Part shown: piece by piece, positions 42,726-51,940 of the stretch | How the letters are laid out: each line of letters opens with the position of its first letter | Position numbering within the stretch: position 1 is the first letter of the stretch | NCBI GenBank assembly: GCA_913776245.1 | Contig: CAJYLO010000008.1 | Span: 1-64,000, forward strand | Length of the DNA stretch: 64,000 nucleotides | Source of the DNA: an uncultured Chryseobacterium sp. | GTDB lineage: Bacteria; Bacteroidota; Bacteroidia; Flavobacteriales; Weeksellaceae | Direction of reading: 5' to 3' | Position numbers and translations under genes: made by a program | Notes under the pieces: generated by a model | What the model was told of the DNA's origin: nothing | The model's input: the letters and a program-made list of their open reading frames with translations, nothing else | Databases searched by the model: none

Positions 42726-43676
42726 TTAAAATTCTATAATCCCGGCTCCCCAGGAGTAACCAACTCCAAAACCCACTACCATTACTCTGGAACCCGCACT
42801 AATTTTCCCTTTCTCCGATGCAAGCTTCAGGGCAATCGGAATGCTAGCGGAAACCGTGTTGCCGATATGCTCGATTTCCATAAAGAATTTTTCTTCCGGA
42901 ATATTGCACAATTCTCGCAGATAATTCAACATATAGGAACTGGCCTGGTGGAAAACAAACAGATCTATATCATCAATAGTTAAGCTGTTCTTTTGTAAGG
43001 TGTCCGCTACAAGTCCCGGAATATTTTCTACTGCAAATGTAAAGATTTTTGGGCCTTTCATGAATAGTATTGGTTTTTCTTCTTTATTTCTGGAAGCACC
43101 GTTTTGTACGATCAGGTTATTATATCCGCTTCCGTCTGTTCCTACAGAAAAATGCAGATCTGTTTTTTCGGTGTCTTTTTCTATGATGGTTACCGCTGCG
43201 CCATCCCCGAAAATAGTCCGGTTGGATTTATCTTCTTTATCCAAAAATTTTGAATAGGTCTCTGCGGTTACGAGCAGAATATTTTTTGCAATTCCCGATG
43301 CGATCAGTCCTTTTGCGAGTGTGAGTCCGTATACGAAGCCGGAGCAGCCAAGGTTGAAATCTAAAGCGCCAATAGTCTTGGAAAGACCTAATTTATCCTG
43401 AAGGATACATGCCGTTGTCGGAAGAAAATAATCCGGGCTCTGTGTACAGAAAAGAATAAAATCAACCTTGTTCTTATCGTAATAGGAGAAAAGCTTCTGG
43501 CAGGCATCAAAAGCCATATCAAGCGCCGTTTCATTTTTATCTGCAATGTGTCTGGATTCTACGCCTATTTTTGTCTTGATCTTCTCGGCGCTCCATTCCG
43601 GGAATTCTTTGGCAATATCGTCATTTGTAAGGATGTTTTTGGGCAGATAGTATTCTATCGCTGCAATCTTGATCAT
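42726..43676 (-). CDS. KAS III-like (FabH-type) condensing enzyme
   Basis: The start at 43676 (MIKIAAIEYYLPKN) is chosen over one at 43700 because it begins at the family N-terminus and follows a -7 box. The 316-residue protein has the full KAS III triad: Cys111 (NLGCSGFVYG), His243 (FVFHQASSYML) and Asn273 (HIGNTVSASIP). Housekeeping FabH starts fatty-acid synthesis; this copy is inside a glycosyltransferase cluster, so it more likely builds a special acyl group for a surface sugar, possibly used by the downstream hexapeptide acyltransferase. That link is inference. Confidence 0.88.
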   Translation of the reverse strand: MIKIAAIEYYLPKNILTNDDIAKEFPEWSAEKIKTKIGVESRHIADKNETALDMAFDACQKLFSYYDKNKVDFILFCTQSPDYFLPTTACILQDKLGLSKTIGALDFNLGCSGFVYGLTLAKGLIASGIAKNILLVTAETYSKFLDKEDKSNRTIFGDGAAVTIIEKDTEKTDLHFSVGTDGSGYNNLIVQNGASRNKEEKPILFMKGPKIFTFAVENIPGLVADTLQKNSLTIDDIDLFVFHQASSYMLNYLRELCNIPEEKFFMEIEHIGNTVSASIPIALKLASEKGKISAGSRVMVVGFGVGYSWGAGIIEF

Positions 43677-43697
43677 ATTCGCTCTTCGTAATTTGTG

Positions 43698-43705
43698 CAA
43701 AGATA
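43698..43705 (-). promoter_or_regulatory. -7 element of the KAS III-GT4-acyltransferase unit
   Basis: Minus-strand TATCTTTG is an exact TAnnTTTG match, 21 nt upstream of the ATG at 43676. Confidence 0.45.
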
Positions 43706-43783
43706 ATGATCTCTATAGAAAATATTAGGCTGTGAATAACATCTGAAAGTTAAAAAAGCATAAATTATCTGGCTATACTAATT

Positions 43784-44671
43784 TCAGAAAAAAAAGTAAA
43801 ACACAGCAGCACAAAACCTTAAAAAACCAGAATCCAGATCTCTGATTATTTGCAGATATGGTCTTTGGTCTATTTTTGCAAATTTCAGATAACCTCCGAG
43901 GTTTCTTAAAATTATTTTCGGATAGGTGAAGGTTTTATGATAATATGTGTTTAGAAAAGTTTTGTAATTTTCTGCGAGACCAAATGCATTTTTTTTGTCA
44001 TAGAATTGATTGGCAAGTGACAATTCATCATCCTTATCCCGAAAATAAATTCTGGTGATTTTGTTTATGCAGTAATGAAATCCCAATTTGTCAAACTGAA
44101 ACTGGAAAACGCCTTCCGGGATGAATCCTTTCCCGGATAGATACTCAAGGTCCAATTTCATTTTTTTATAGACTTCGGTTTTGCCCATTCCCCATTTGTC
44201 TCCTTTGATTTTATATTTGTATCGCAAGTCAAAAATACTGCATATCAAAGGTTCTCCAGAAAACCGATCTCCTACCAAATTTCCGTTCTGATCTTCGCAT
44301 AGCGATAAAACGAAAACGACATTATCATCTTTTTGAATAGATCTCCATGTTTTCAATAGTGTTTCCAGAGAATCATTCAATAAAGCATCATCAGAATCCA
44401 ATGGTGAGAAGTAAATCCCTCTTGCGAGATTAATACCATTGAAGAAGGTAATAAATTTATGTTGATTTTCCTGATAATAATAACGAATGTCAAAATCGGC
44501 TTCTTTTTTAAAATCTTCAACTACTTTTCTGGTTTCGTCAGTAGAACCATCATCCAGAATAAGCCATTCAAAATCTTTAAAAGTCTGATTCTTTAGAGAC
44601 TCGAAAACCCGCGGTAATGTATGAGCGCGATTGTAGGAAGGTGTCATGATTGTTACAAGTGGGGTCATCAT
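43784..44671 (-). CDS. GT2-family glycosyltransferase
   Basis: The 295-residue inverting glycosyltransferase has the GT-A fold start TIMTPSYNRAHTLPRVFESL, LDDGSTDETRKVV, and the metal-binding FSPLDSDDALL (DSD near 95-100). C-terminally it ends in hydrophobic FCAAVFYFFF. Its ATG overlaps the stop of the upstream GT4 gene by 4 bp, so the two are coupled. The donor sugar cannot be told from sequence. Confidence 0.9.
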   Translation of the reverse strand: MMTPLVTIMTPSYNRAHTLPRVFESLKNQTFKDFEWLILDDGSTDETRKVVEDFKKEADFDIRYYYQENQHKFITFFNGINLARGIYFSPLDSDDALLNDSLETLLKTWRSIQKDDNVVFVLSLCEDQNGNLVGDRFSGEPLICSIFDLRYKYKIKGDKWGMGKTEVYKKMKLDLEYLSGKGFIPEGVFQFQFDKLGFHYCINKITRIYFRDKDDELSLANQFYDKKNAFGLAENYKTFLNTYYHKTFTYPKIILRNLGGYLKFAKIDQRPYLQIIRDLDSGFLRFCAAVFYFFF

Positions 44672-45822
44672 CTTTTCAAATCAAATTGTTTTAGAAAAAC
44701 CGAAGTTACTTCGTCATAGATTTTTTGATTGTCAAATTTTTCTATGCTGGTTTTTTGATTCTTTTTAATTTTTGCAGGAATATCCGGATTCGTAAGAAAC
44801 ATTTTCATTCCTGCATATATTTGTTTTTCGGTAGGTTCTACCAAGATGCCGTCAACCTGGTCATCAATCATTTCTGGGATACCCCCAACATTTGTACTAA
44901 CAATGGGAATGTAAAGTCCCATTACCTCACCAATTGTGAGAGGGTAGGATTCTGATTCAGAAGGTAGTATAAAATAGTCAGAATTAATAATGTAAGGGTA
45001 TGGATTCAGTTGGGTATCCAGCAGTAAAAAACTTTTTTCCACATTCAATTCCTTCGCCTGCTTCTTTAGATTTTCCATTTCACCGCCACCTCCTATAACT
45101 GCTATGGAATGCAAATAGCCATCATCCAAAAGTTTTTTATGGATTTTCATCAATGTGTGATAACCTTTTCTGCTGTGCAGTCTTCCCATTGAAGAAAAAA
45201 CAGGTCTGATGTCATATTCCACAGGAAATTCCGCAGATTTTTTTTGAACCTCATCAATCTTGATGGCATTATAGATGACGGAACTGTTTGGATAATCAAC
45301 CTTATACAAATCTTTTATCACTTGCCTGGTTTGTCTTGAGCCAAAAATCACCCAGTCAAATTGTTTCAATTTGTTTATGCGGCTTAGAACTCTTTTCTGG
45401 TTGGGATCATAGCTTACATCCGTGTGGAACCAGCCTATTTTTCTGGTTTTAAGAGGACTATTCAAAACAGAATCAAAATCAGAATATCCCGGAGCAACTT
45501 CGAGATGGAAGTCATCGATGAGATATTTTTTTTGAAGCGCTTTTGGGAACCGACGATAATACCAAAGCACAAATCCACGCTTTATCAGTTGGAAATACCT
45601 AATTATGAGATTCTGACTCATATCTTCTCTTCCTTGCTGAATCGTGATGACTTTTATGTCCTTCGGAATTGCCGTTCTCAATTCACCCTGATAGATGGTA
45701 AGTAACAAAGTAATATCGAAAATATCTTTTGGGAGATTCTCTAACATGTCAAGAATTACCTTTTCCACACCACCCATTTCCATTGACCTGTGCCTGAAAA
45801 GAATTTTTATTTTTTGTTTCAT
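44668..45822 (-). CDS. GT4-family glycosyltransferase
   Basis: The 384-residue protein opens ILFRHRSMEMGGVEKVILDM and carries the GT4 signature ILPSESESYPLTIGEVMGLY plus FSSMGRLHSRKGYHTLM and AVIGGGGEMENLKKQ. It is the first gene of a two-gene unit with the GT2 enzyme (4-bp overlap). A -7 box TATCTTTG at 45845-45852 is 23 nt upstream. The opposite-strand methyltransferase-like gene diverges from the same 80-bp gap. Confidence 0.9.
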   Translation of the reverse strand: MKQKIKILFRHRSMEMGGVEKVILDMLENLPKDIFDITLLLTIYQGELRTAIPKDIKVITIQQGREDMSQNLIIRYFQLIKRGFVLWYYRRFPKALQKKYLIDDFHLEVAPGYSDFDSVLNSPLKTRKIGWFHTDVSYDPNQKRVLSRINKLKQFDWVIFGSRQTRQVIKDLYKVDYPNSSVIYNAIKIDEVQKKSAEFPVEYDIRPVFSSMGRLHSRKGYHTLMKIHKKLLDDGYLHSIAVIGGGGEMENLKKQAKELNVEKSFLLLDTQLNPYPYIINSDYFILPSESESYPLTIGEVMGLYIPIVSTNVGGIPEMIDDQVDGILVEPTEKQIYAGMKMFLTNPDIPAKIKKNQKTSIEKFDNQKIYDEVTSVFLKQFDLKR

Positions 45823-45844
45823 CCGGTGTTTTTCTTATCAACAG

Positions 45845-45852
45845 CAAAGATA
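45845..45852 (-). promoter_or_regulatory. -7 element of the 45822-43784 glycosyltransferase unit
   Basis: Minus-strand TATCTTTG, an exact match, lies 22 nt upstream of the GT4 ATG. Confidence 0.45.
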
Positions 45853-45876
45853 AGTATTGTTTTTGCAAAACTTTTT

Positions 45877-45884
45877 TATTTTTG
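45877..45884 (+). promoter_or_regulatory. -7 element of the methyltransferase-like gene
   Basis: TATTTTTG matches TAnnTTTG and lies 18 bp before the ATG at 45903, back to back with the divergent promoter at 45845-45852. Confidence 0.45.
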
Positions 45885-45902
45885 TAATCAAGACATATTT
45901 GT

Positions 45903-46676
45903 ATGAATAAAATTGCTGAGATCACATTAACCTTTGTTGCCTATCTGAAACGCCCAGACCTTTATCCCGAATTGCGTAGAAAGATATGGAAGAATATCTT
46001 CAACCGCTCATCCGGATTGAGAGGAAAAGAGGAGGCCGAAAAATGGTGTGCTGCTCTGGCTGTATCTGAAAAAGGGTTTATAGAAAATGTGTTGAAAATG
46101 CCATTCGTCCCTTTTGAAAGGCTATTTCCTAATGAGTTTGCCGCAGCGCTTCAGGCGCAGGCGAAAGCCCCTGTAAAAATGGGTGGGGCCGGAGCGTTGA
46201 GCGTGATTTATTATATCAATGAATATACAAACTCCGGTAATACTGTAGAAACAGGTGTTGCTTATGGTTGGTCATCTTTTGCAGCGCTTGCATCTCTGGT
46301 GAGCAGAGGCGGAACACTTTACAGCTCAGATATGCCTTATATTCTGCAGGATCAGAGTTCAGATTTTGTGGGATGCGTTGTTCCTGAAAAGTACAGGCTT
46401 AACTGGAGATTATTCCGGTTTGCAGATAAAGAATCGCTTCCTAAAATATTGGCTGAGCAAAACATTTTTGATGTAGTGCATTATGACAGTGATAAGTCCT
46501 ATGACGGCAGAATTTGGGCTTATAATACGCTTTTCGGAAAAGTAAGGAACGGAGGCGTTTTTATGAGTGATGATATTGGAGACAATGCTGCATTCAAACA
46601 TTTTTGCGAAGCCAGAAACATAAACCCTTATGTGATAGAATTTGATGGAAAATATGCAGGAATTATTATAAAATAA
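45903..46676 (+). CDS. Class I SAM-dependent methyltransferase-like protein
   Basis: The 257-residue protein has an N-terminal helical region (KRPDLYPELRRKIWKNIFN) and a Rossmann-like domain with VETGVAYGWSSFAALASLV (motif I-like), LYSSDMP, and a later VVHYDSDKSYDGRIWAYNTL and GGVFMSDDIGDN, as in Methyltransf_24/TylF-like enzymes. A sugar O-methyltransferase in the polysaccharide pathway is likely. It is a single-gene plus-strand unit inside a largely minus-strand cluster and ends at a strong bidirectional hairpin. Confidence 0.8.
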   Translation: MNKIAEITLTFVAYLKRPDLYPELRRKIWKNIFNRSSGLRGKEEAEKWCAALAVSEKGFIENVLKMPFVPFERLFPNEFAAALQAQAKAPVKMGGAGALSVIYYINEYTNSGNTVETGVAYGWSSFAALASLVSRGGTLYSSDMPYILQDQSSDFVGCVVPEKYRLNWRLFRFADKESLPKILAEQNIFDVVHYDSDKSYDGRIWAYNTLFGKVRNGGVFMSDDIGDNAAFKHFCEARNINPYVIEFDGKYAGIIIK

Positions 46677-46681
46677 TCAGA

Positions 46682-46706
46682 AACTCCGGAATTCCCGGAG
46701 TTTTTT
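46682..46706. terminator. Bidirectional terminator after the methyltransferase-like gene
   Basis: AACTCCGG and CCGGAGTT form a perfect 8-bp GC-rich stem with a 5-base loop and a T run (46701-46706). It lies between the convergent methyltransferase gene and the decayed glycosyltransferase. Confidence 0.8.
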
Positions 46707-47465
46707 AATCGGTATTGCAGCCTAGATTTTCATACTGTTTCCGAAACTGATCTGCCCATTTTTCAAATTCGGAAAAGTTGATTTTATCAGAAACAAATGT
46801 TTTGAAATAATCCATCGAGAAATCTTTCGGAAAGTTTTCCATAGCATCAAACTTGCCACTGAGCCAGGCTTCATTAATGATATGATTGAACCTGTCCACA
46901 TCAAATCCAAAACCATATTCGTGATAAGAATTGGTAGCGGAAGAACGGAATGTGGTTTTCATAGATTCCCATTGCAGTTTTGAAATAAAATCAGCATTAT
47001 GAATGTTCTTTTTATAGTAGAAAGCAGCATTAATCAGCTGGCGCTTTTCGTCCACTTTCCCTTCCATTCCTTTCCATATCTGAAGCCAGTAATCTTTTCT
47101 GTAGAATCCCATCAGTATTGAGTTGAGGGCCCAATATTTTCTTTGAGTAAAATTATCAACCTTTCCTAATTTATACAGTATCGTAAAGAATTTATAACGG
47201 TTATAGAAAAAAGCATCCATCAGCTTCCCGGAAAAAAGAGCAGGGATTTTGGCTTTGCAGATTCCAGATTTTCTCTAATGGCTCTGATTTTTTTTGATAG
47301 TTATCGGAGGTGATGATTTCGGTATCCGGATCTTGTTCAGGTATTTTTCCGGTGTACCATCATCCAGAATTTTTATGCGGTAAGTTCCCGAAACAAATTT
47401 TTCTACGGACGCAATACTTCCAGATAAAAAGTGCGATTGAATGACTTAACTAATATATCCACCAT
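46705..47465 (-). pseudogene. Decayed glycosyltransferase
   Basis: An intact-looking 171-residue frame (46705-47220) has no glycosyltransferase start of its own. Upstream, an ATG at 47465 overlapping the stop of the next glycosyltransferase gives MVDILVKSFNRTFYL before a stop. Further pieces of the same protein follow in other frames: SVEKFVSGTYRIKILDDGTP with EKYLNKI, then PEQDPDTEIITSDNYQKKSE, then the 171-residue frame (GKLMDAFFYNRYKFF). These read as the N-terminus of a GT-A-fold glycosyltransferase (ILDDGT) broken by at least two frameshifts and an in-frame TAG. The DxD region is not found, so a deletion is also likely. The downstream frame may still be translated, but not as an active enzyme. 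Confidence 0.75.
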
Positions 47466-48271
47466 CTGATTTTTCTTTTTAATTTTCCAAAAATACTATT
47501 TTGTTTCTTGTAAATGAACTCCGGCAAATTAGATATAGAATCAGGATCCAGATTATAGAGTTTACTAATATTACGTCTTTTGATAGTGTCCCGGAGAACA
47601 ATGTGCCAGTTATCAACTAAGGCTTGCTTTTTTTTTATGTTTTGTGAAACGCCGTTAGTATTAGAACGGTAAAAATAAAGCGGTTTTTTCACAAATTTAA
47701 AATTGCCGGTTTCATAGAGCTTTAGATATAAATCCTGATCTACCGCAGAGGTTAAAATAGGATTAATACCACACGTTTTATCGTAAGCAGATTTCCTGAA
47801 AGTGAAAAAATGGTTAGCTTTTAGAAAAATGTTAAAGAAAAGATAGCTTTGCTCCGGAGTTGGTCTGGAGCCGCGAAATACTTTCTGCGGTTTCAAATTT
47901 TCGTCGCACATAAAAAACTGAGAATAAACCGCAACAATTTTATCTTTTTTGAAATAATTTATAATCTCTTCCAAAGCATTAGCAGATATTCCATCATCCG
48001 GATCTACAAAACCGCAGATTTCTCCGGCTGCATATTCTACACATTTTCTTTTGGTGTAACCCACTCCTTTGTTTTCCGGATTCTGATAAAGTTTGACTTT
48101 AGGATTAGCAACAGTCAGATTGCTGATTTTTTCAAAAGAGCCGTCTGTGGAACAGTCATCAACAATAATGATTTCGTAGTCTTGAAATGTCTGATTGGTC
48201 AGACTCTTATAACAATCTGTAAAATAGACATAGTTGTTGTAGTTGGCTACAAGTATAGAGAATAGAGGCAT
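47450..48271 (-). CDS. GT2-family glycosyltransferase
   Basis: The 273-residue protein has FSILVANYNNYVYFTDCYKSL, IIVDDCSTDGSFEKI and the metal-binding GFVDPDDGIS (near 90-100), a typical inverting GT-A enzyme. It is a paralog of the 273-residue protein at 48823-49644: both share YNNY-FxDCY-SL, DDxSTDGSFE, FTFRKSAY, DLYL-LY-G, RRNI and LP-FIYKK along their length. Two overlapping -7 boxes lie upstream. Its stop codon overlaps the start of the decayed glycosyltransferase. Confidence 0.9.
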   Translation of the reverse strand: MPLFSILVANYNNYVYFTDCYKSLTNQTFQDYEIIIVDDCSTDGSFEKISNLTVANPKVKLYQNPENKGVGYTKRKCVEYAAGEICGFVDPDDGISANALEEIINYFKKDKIVAVYSQFFMCDENLKPQKVFRGSRPTPEQSYLFFNIFLKANHFFTFRKSAYDKTCGINPILTSAVDQDLYLKLYETGNFKFVKKPLYFYRSNTNGVSQNIKKKQALVDNWHIVLRDTIKRRNISKLYNLDPDSISNLPEFIYKKQNSIFGKLKRKIRWWIY

Positions 48272-48822
48272 TTGTTGTCATTTGTGTGTTTTACAAATTT
48301 AACAAATTTAATTTCTATAAATATTAACAATGGTTAATATTCAGACCAAACGTATTAAAAATTAAAAAAATCAATGAGGTAGTTAATATTCCAAGCCACC
48401 ATTTTTCTCATTCTTTGATGCTGATTTTTTGTTTGCAATAATTTCAAAACCAATTTTAACATTACCGGAAAATTCTCTGTACATTATTGTTTCTTTTCCT
48501 GCTTTTCAACCGGATGTAATTTTTCCTATCTAACCTAAAATCGCAAAAGTAAGCAATTTGCTCTCTTTTATATTTATATGATTATTAAATATATTTACCA
48601 AAAAAGTAACAATAATTGAAAGATATAATTGACTGAATTTTAGTTATTTATGAAGGTGTTGTTTACTTCTCATTTTAATGTGTCTGGTCTGGCTGATATT
48701 TAAAATAATTTAGAATGTTTGAATAATTATATTTTTGTCATGTAGTGTAATTTTCCATACAAAATGTCGAAAGCCAAGAAATTGTTTGTTCAGTGTAATT
48801 TTAGAAACCGATTAAAAATTCT
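48272..48822. other. 551-bp AT-rich gap with possible gene remnants
   Basis: No intact gene is seen. Two overlapping -7 boxes (TAAATTTG, 48294-48301 and 48303-48310, minus strand) serve the 48271 gene. On the minus strand a 33-codon frame (about 48383-48484) encodes MYREFSGNVKIGFEIIANKK, and at 48650 on the plus strand a 17-codon frame starts MKVLFTSHFN. Either may be a remnant of a lost cluster gene, but neither is long enough to assign. The AT content and length fit a site of past deletion. Confidence 0.4.
48294..48310 (-). promoter_or_regulatory. Two overlapping -7 boxes
   Basis: Minus-strand TAAATTTG occurs twice, at 48303-48310 and 48294-48301, 22 and 31 nt upstream of the glycosyltransferase ATG at 48271. 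Confidence 0.4.
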
Positions 48823-49644
48823 TCATATGTTTTTGAAAATTTTCCGCATTATTTTTTTTATTAATGTCTTTTCTTTTTTGTATATAAATGAGGGCAGATC
48901 CGATATTTCCGAAACAGGCTTTCCATATATATGAGTAATATTTCTTCTCATGATTGTTTCTTTTAATACCGAATTCCAGCTTTCTTTTTTTAGATTTTCT
49001 TTTTCAGGCGAATGAGAAAGCCCGTTGTTATGAATTCTGTAAAGATATAACGGTTGTGGAATTAAACGAATATTTCCAACATCATACAGCTGCAGGTACA
49101 AATCTATATCTTCAGCAATTTTTAAATCAGGATTAATACCCCTTATTTTGCCATAGGCAGACTTTCTGAAAGTAAAAAAATGCGAAATTTCGAAGTCGAT
49201 ATTAAAAAATAAAGAATTTGATTGCCGCACACTTCTGGTGTTGGGGAAAATTTTTCCGAAATTCATTTTTTCGTCACAGATTTTAATGTAAGAATAAGTT
49301 GCAATAATTTTTTCATTATTGTAATTCTTTACAGATTCTTCTATTGCATTGTCCTCCAGAGCGTCATCCGGATCTAGAAAACCACAAATATCGCCCGAAG
49401 ACAGTTCTTCTACTAACCTTTTTTTTGTAAATCCCACGCCTCTGTTTCCGTTATTCTGGAAAACACGGAAGCGGTAATCGTCTTTAACCAATTCCAGCAA
49501 ACGCTCAAAAGAACCATCTGTGGAATAATCATCCAAAATGACAGCTTCAAAGTTTTTATAGGTTTGTCTCAGAAGGCTTTGATAACAATCAAGAAAAAAG
49601 TCATAGTTATTGTAATAGGCGATAAGGACAGAAAATTTTTTCAT
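48823..49644 (-). CDS. GT2-family glycosyltransferase
   Basis: This 273-residue protein has FSVLIAYYNNYDFFLDCYQS, VILDDYSTDGSFERL and CGFLDPDDALED, the GT-A metal site, and ends in lysine-rich RKIFKNI. It is a same-length paralog of the 47450-48271 gene and is separated from it by the 551-bp remnant region. A -7 box at 49663-49670 and nested inverted repeats lie in its divergent intergenic region with the plus-strand gene at 49847. Confidence 0.9.
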   Translation of the reverse strand: MKKFSVLIAYYNNYDFFLDCYQSLLRQTYKNFEAVILDDYSTDGSFERLLELVKDDYRFRVFQNNGNRGVGFTKKRLVEELSSGDICGFLDPDDALEDNAIEESVKNYNNEKIIATYSYIKICDEKMNFGKIFPNTRSVRQSNSLFFNIDFEISHFFTFRKSAYGKIRGINPDLKIAEDIDLYLQLYDVGNIRLIPQPLYLYRIHNNGLSHSPEKENLKKESWNSVLKETIMRRNITHIYGKPVSEISDLPSFIYKKEKTLIKKIMRKIFKNI

Positions 49645-49662
49645 CTATATGGTAAAAGTATT

Positions 49663-49736
49663 CAAAAGTATCAAATTAATCAGTAATATAATAAATAATT
49701 CATTATTTATACTTTTAGATACTTTTATCAAACCCA
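49663..49736. promoter_or_regulatory. Divergent promoter region with nested inverted repeats
   Basis: Minus-strand TACTTTTG (49663-49670) is a -7 match 19 nt upstream of the gene at 49644. AAAAGTATC (49664-49672) pairs with GATACTTTT (49728-49736), and inside it ATAAATAAT-TC-ATTATTTAT (49691-49710) is a 9-bp perfect palindrome. The arrangement between two divergent glycosyltransferase genes suggests an operator or cruciform. Confidence 0.4.
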
Positions 49737-49846
49737 AATGATTTTTTATCTATCTTGTGATGCATCAGGATTTGCAATTTGATGTATTTTGATTCAGAAT
49801 ATTAAATATTCTTCATAATTTCGCAAATTATTAAAAACACTTGTTG

Positions 49847-50848
49847 ATGACTGCCCAAAACCCACTTATAAGCATAAATATACCTGTTTTCAAATGTGAA
49901 AAATATATTTTGCGATGTCTGGAATCAGTTAAAAATCAAACGTATAAAAACATAGAGATTATCTTGATTAATGATTGTACGCCAGATAGAAGTATGGATA
50001 TTGTGAAAGATTTTATATCCAGAAATCCTGATATTACTATAAGGGTGGTTACACATCAAAGCAATCAAGGACTTTCCATTACAAGGAATGCAGGAATAGA
50101 TAATTCTTTGGGAGCGTATATCTACATGTTGGATAGTGATGATTATATCCCGGAAGATTGTATAGAGGCGCTTCTGAAGTTGGCACTGGAAACAGATGCT
50201 GAGGTTACAATAGGCCAAACAATGTGTTTCGATTCCAAAATCAATGCTGAAAAACTGGTTTTTCCGATCAATACAGATTTACAACTGATAGAAGGAAGCC
50301 AGATTTTCAGAAGCTTTGTCAAAGGGCAATGGCCTGTAATAGCTCCCAATAAGCTTTACAAAAGATCTTTTATTGTGAACCATAAGATTGCCTTCGTCAG
50401 AGATTTATTTTCTCAGGATGAGCTTTGGACGTTTCACTGGACTTTGAAAGCGACAAAAATAGCCATTACAAAACATGTAACCTATATTTATTATCTGCAC
50501 GGAGAATCTATTATTTTCAACAGGAACAAAGTCAATTTTGAAAATTACATGACTATTCTGGGACATTTTTCCAAGGAATTTGAAAGAACGACAGATCGTG
50601 ATCTAAGGATTCTGATCAAAGAAAAAATTATCAAATTCAAAGAAATGATTTTGATTATCCAATGGAAGACTATTAAGGAAAAGGATTATTTGTCGTATAA
50701 TATCCGCCGGATGAAAAATCTCACTAAGCTGAACTTTTCAGATTATCTGTCTTCTAATTTTACCACGGATGTCAAAAAGAAAAATTTTTTTCAGAATTTA
50801 CCGTCCGGGATTGCTTCCAAGCTTTTCATATGGCGATTTGAGAGGTGA
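49847..50848 (+). CDS. GT2-family glycosyltransferase
   Basis: I start at the ATG at 49847, since 49841 would be TTG. The 333-residue protein has ISINIPVFKCEKYILRCLES, ILINDCTPDRSMDIV, and the metal site YMLDSDDYIPEDC, followed by an acceptor-binding region ending PSGIASKLFIWRFER. It is a full-length paralog of the degraded gene at 52531-53129, sharing FxCEKYIL-like starts, HG-SII-NR, and SDY-SS endings. It converges with the 50855 gene, leaving only 6 bp between them. Confidence 0.88.
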   Translation: MTAQNPLISINIPVFKCEKYILRCLESVKNQTYKNIEIILINDCTPDRSMDIVKDFISRNPDITIRVVTHQSNQGLSITRNAGIDNSLGAYIYMLDSDDYIPEDCIEALLKLALETDAEVTIGQTMCFDSKINAEKLVFPINTDLQLIEGSQIFRSFVKGQWPVIAPNKLYKRSFIVNHKIAFVRDLFSQDELWTFHWTLKATKIAITKHVTYIYYLHGESIIFNRNKVNFENYMTILGHFSKEFERTTDRDLRILIKEKIIKFKEMILIIQWKTIKEKDYLSYNIRRMKNLTKLNFSDYLSSNFTTDVKKKNFFQNLPSGIASKLFIWRFER

Positions 50849-50854
50849 TTTTTT

Positions 50855-51874
50855 CTATTTTTTGAATTTATAGAAGAGAAATAAAGAAGAAAAATTAACT
50901 AGTAAAGCTGCATTATAAATCTTTGCCAATCCGGTAAATTGTGATATGATGTTCGTACGATCCAGCTCCAAAAAAGACTCTTTTAACCTTTTTTTTTGAT
51001 TTCGGAGTTCTTCGGTAGTCATTTTTTTTGAGAAAGAGTGGTATATTTTGATTCCGGTAACCAAATTTTTAAAGGCAGTAAGTTCAAAAACAGACTTCTG
51101 AGCCTCATAGATATTCTTCGCTTTGAAAATCCTTCTAAGCAGGACATCTGTTCTTGTAATATCAATCTTTTTGAGAGACGGTAGTTTTGCAGAAGAATCA
51201 GGATGTAAGTAATGGGTGTAAACAGAATTGCAACTTGCAATATTCCTTGCGTTTTCAAATATCAGTCTTTCAACAATCTCATCCGCATTCAGCAAAGGTT
51301 CCGTAAAGGCAAATGAACAGGATTTGAATACATTATTCCTGTATAGCCCGCGGATGTGTACATCGTACCTTCCCACTGTTTTTCTGATAGCATCCTTCCC
51401 GGATATTTTCCTGAAAAAATAGTCGGCAGTATTAGTAATATAAGTATCTAAATTACAGATGTACTTGACTTTTCCATCCGTATACACAGTATTTATAATG
51501 GGCGTAACAATGTCGACATCTGGATGCTGGGCAAAAGTTTCTAAGGATTTTTGTATCGTATCCAGGTCTATCTGGTCATCGTGATCAAACAAAAAAATAA
51601 ATTCTCCGGATGCCTTTTCCTGGCCAAAAGCTTTTGAGTACTGAGCATATTTTTGGTTTTCTTTAGTATAAACTTTAATTCTTGAGTCTTGAGAAGAATA
51701 AAACTCCAGATCCTGTAGCGTGGAGTCTTGTGAACCATCATTGACACAGATAAACTCAATATTTTTGTAAGTCTGATTTAGCAGACAATTCATTGATTTT
51801 TTTACAAAATCACCAAGCTTTACGGAGTTGTAGTAAGTTGTTATTACAGAGACAAGAGGTTCAGGAGATAGCAT
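50855..51874 (-). CDS. GT2-family glycosyltransferase
   Basis: The 339-residue protein begins EPLVSVITTYYNSVKLGDFV, with FICVNDGSQDSTLQDLE and the metal site IFLFDHDDQID. The C-terminal half is helical and ends LFLFYKFKK. The donor is unknown. It lies upstream of a 66-bp gap that precedes the hexapeptide acyltransferase on the same strand, and converges with the 49847 gene. Confidence 0.88.
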   Translation of the reverse strand: MLSPEPLVSVITTYYNSVKLGDFVKKSMNCLLNQTYKNIEFICVNDGSQDSTLQDLEFYSSQDSRIKVYTKENQKYAQYSKAFGQEKASGEFIFLFDHDDQIDLDTIQKSLETFAQHPDVDIVTPIINTVYTDGKVKYICNLDTYITNTADYFFRKISGKDAIRKTVGRYDVHIRGLYRNNVFKSCSFAFTEPLLNADEIVERLIFENARNIASCNSVYTHYLHPDSSAKLPSLKKIDITRTDVLLRRIFKAKNIYEAQKSVFELTAFKNLVTGIKIYHSFSKKMTTEELRNQKKRLKESFLELDRTNIISQFTGLAKIYNAALLVNFSSLFLFYKFKK

Positions 51875-51940
51875 CTATAATTTTTAGGAATGTTAATTTC
51901 TGTATAAGACTTCAATTTTTCAAAATTTTTATCAGAAAAA

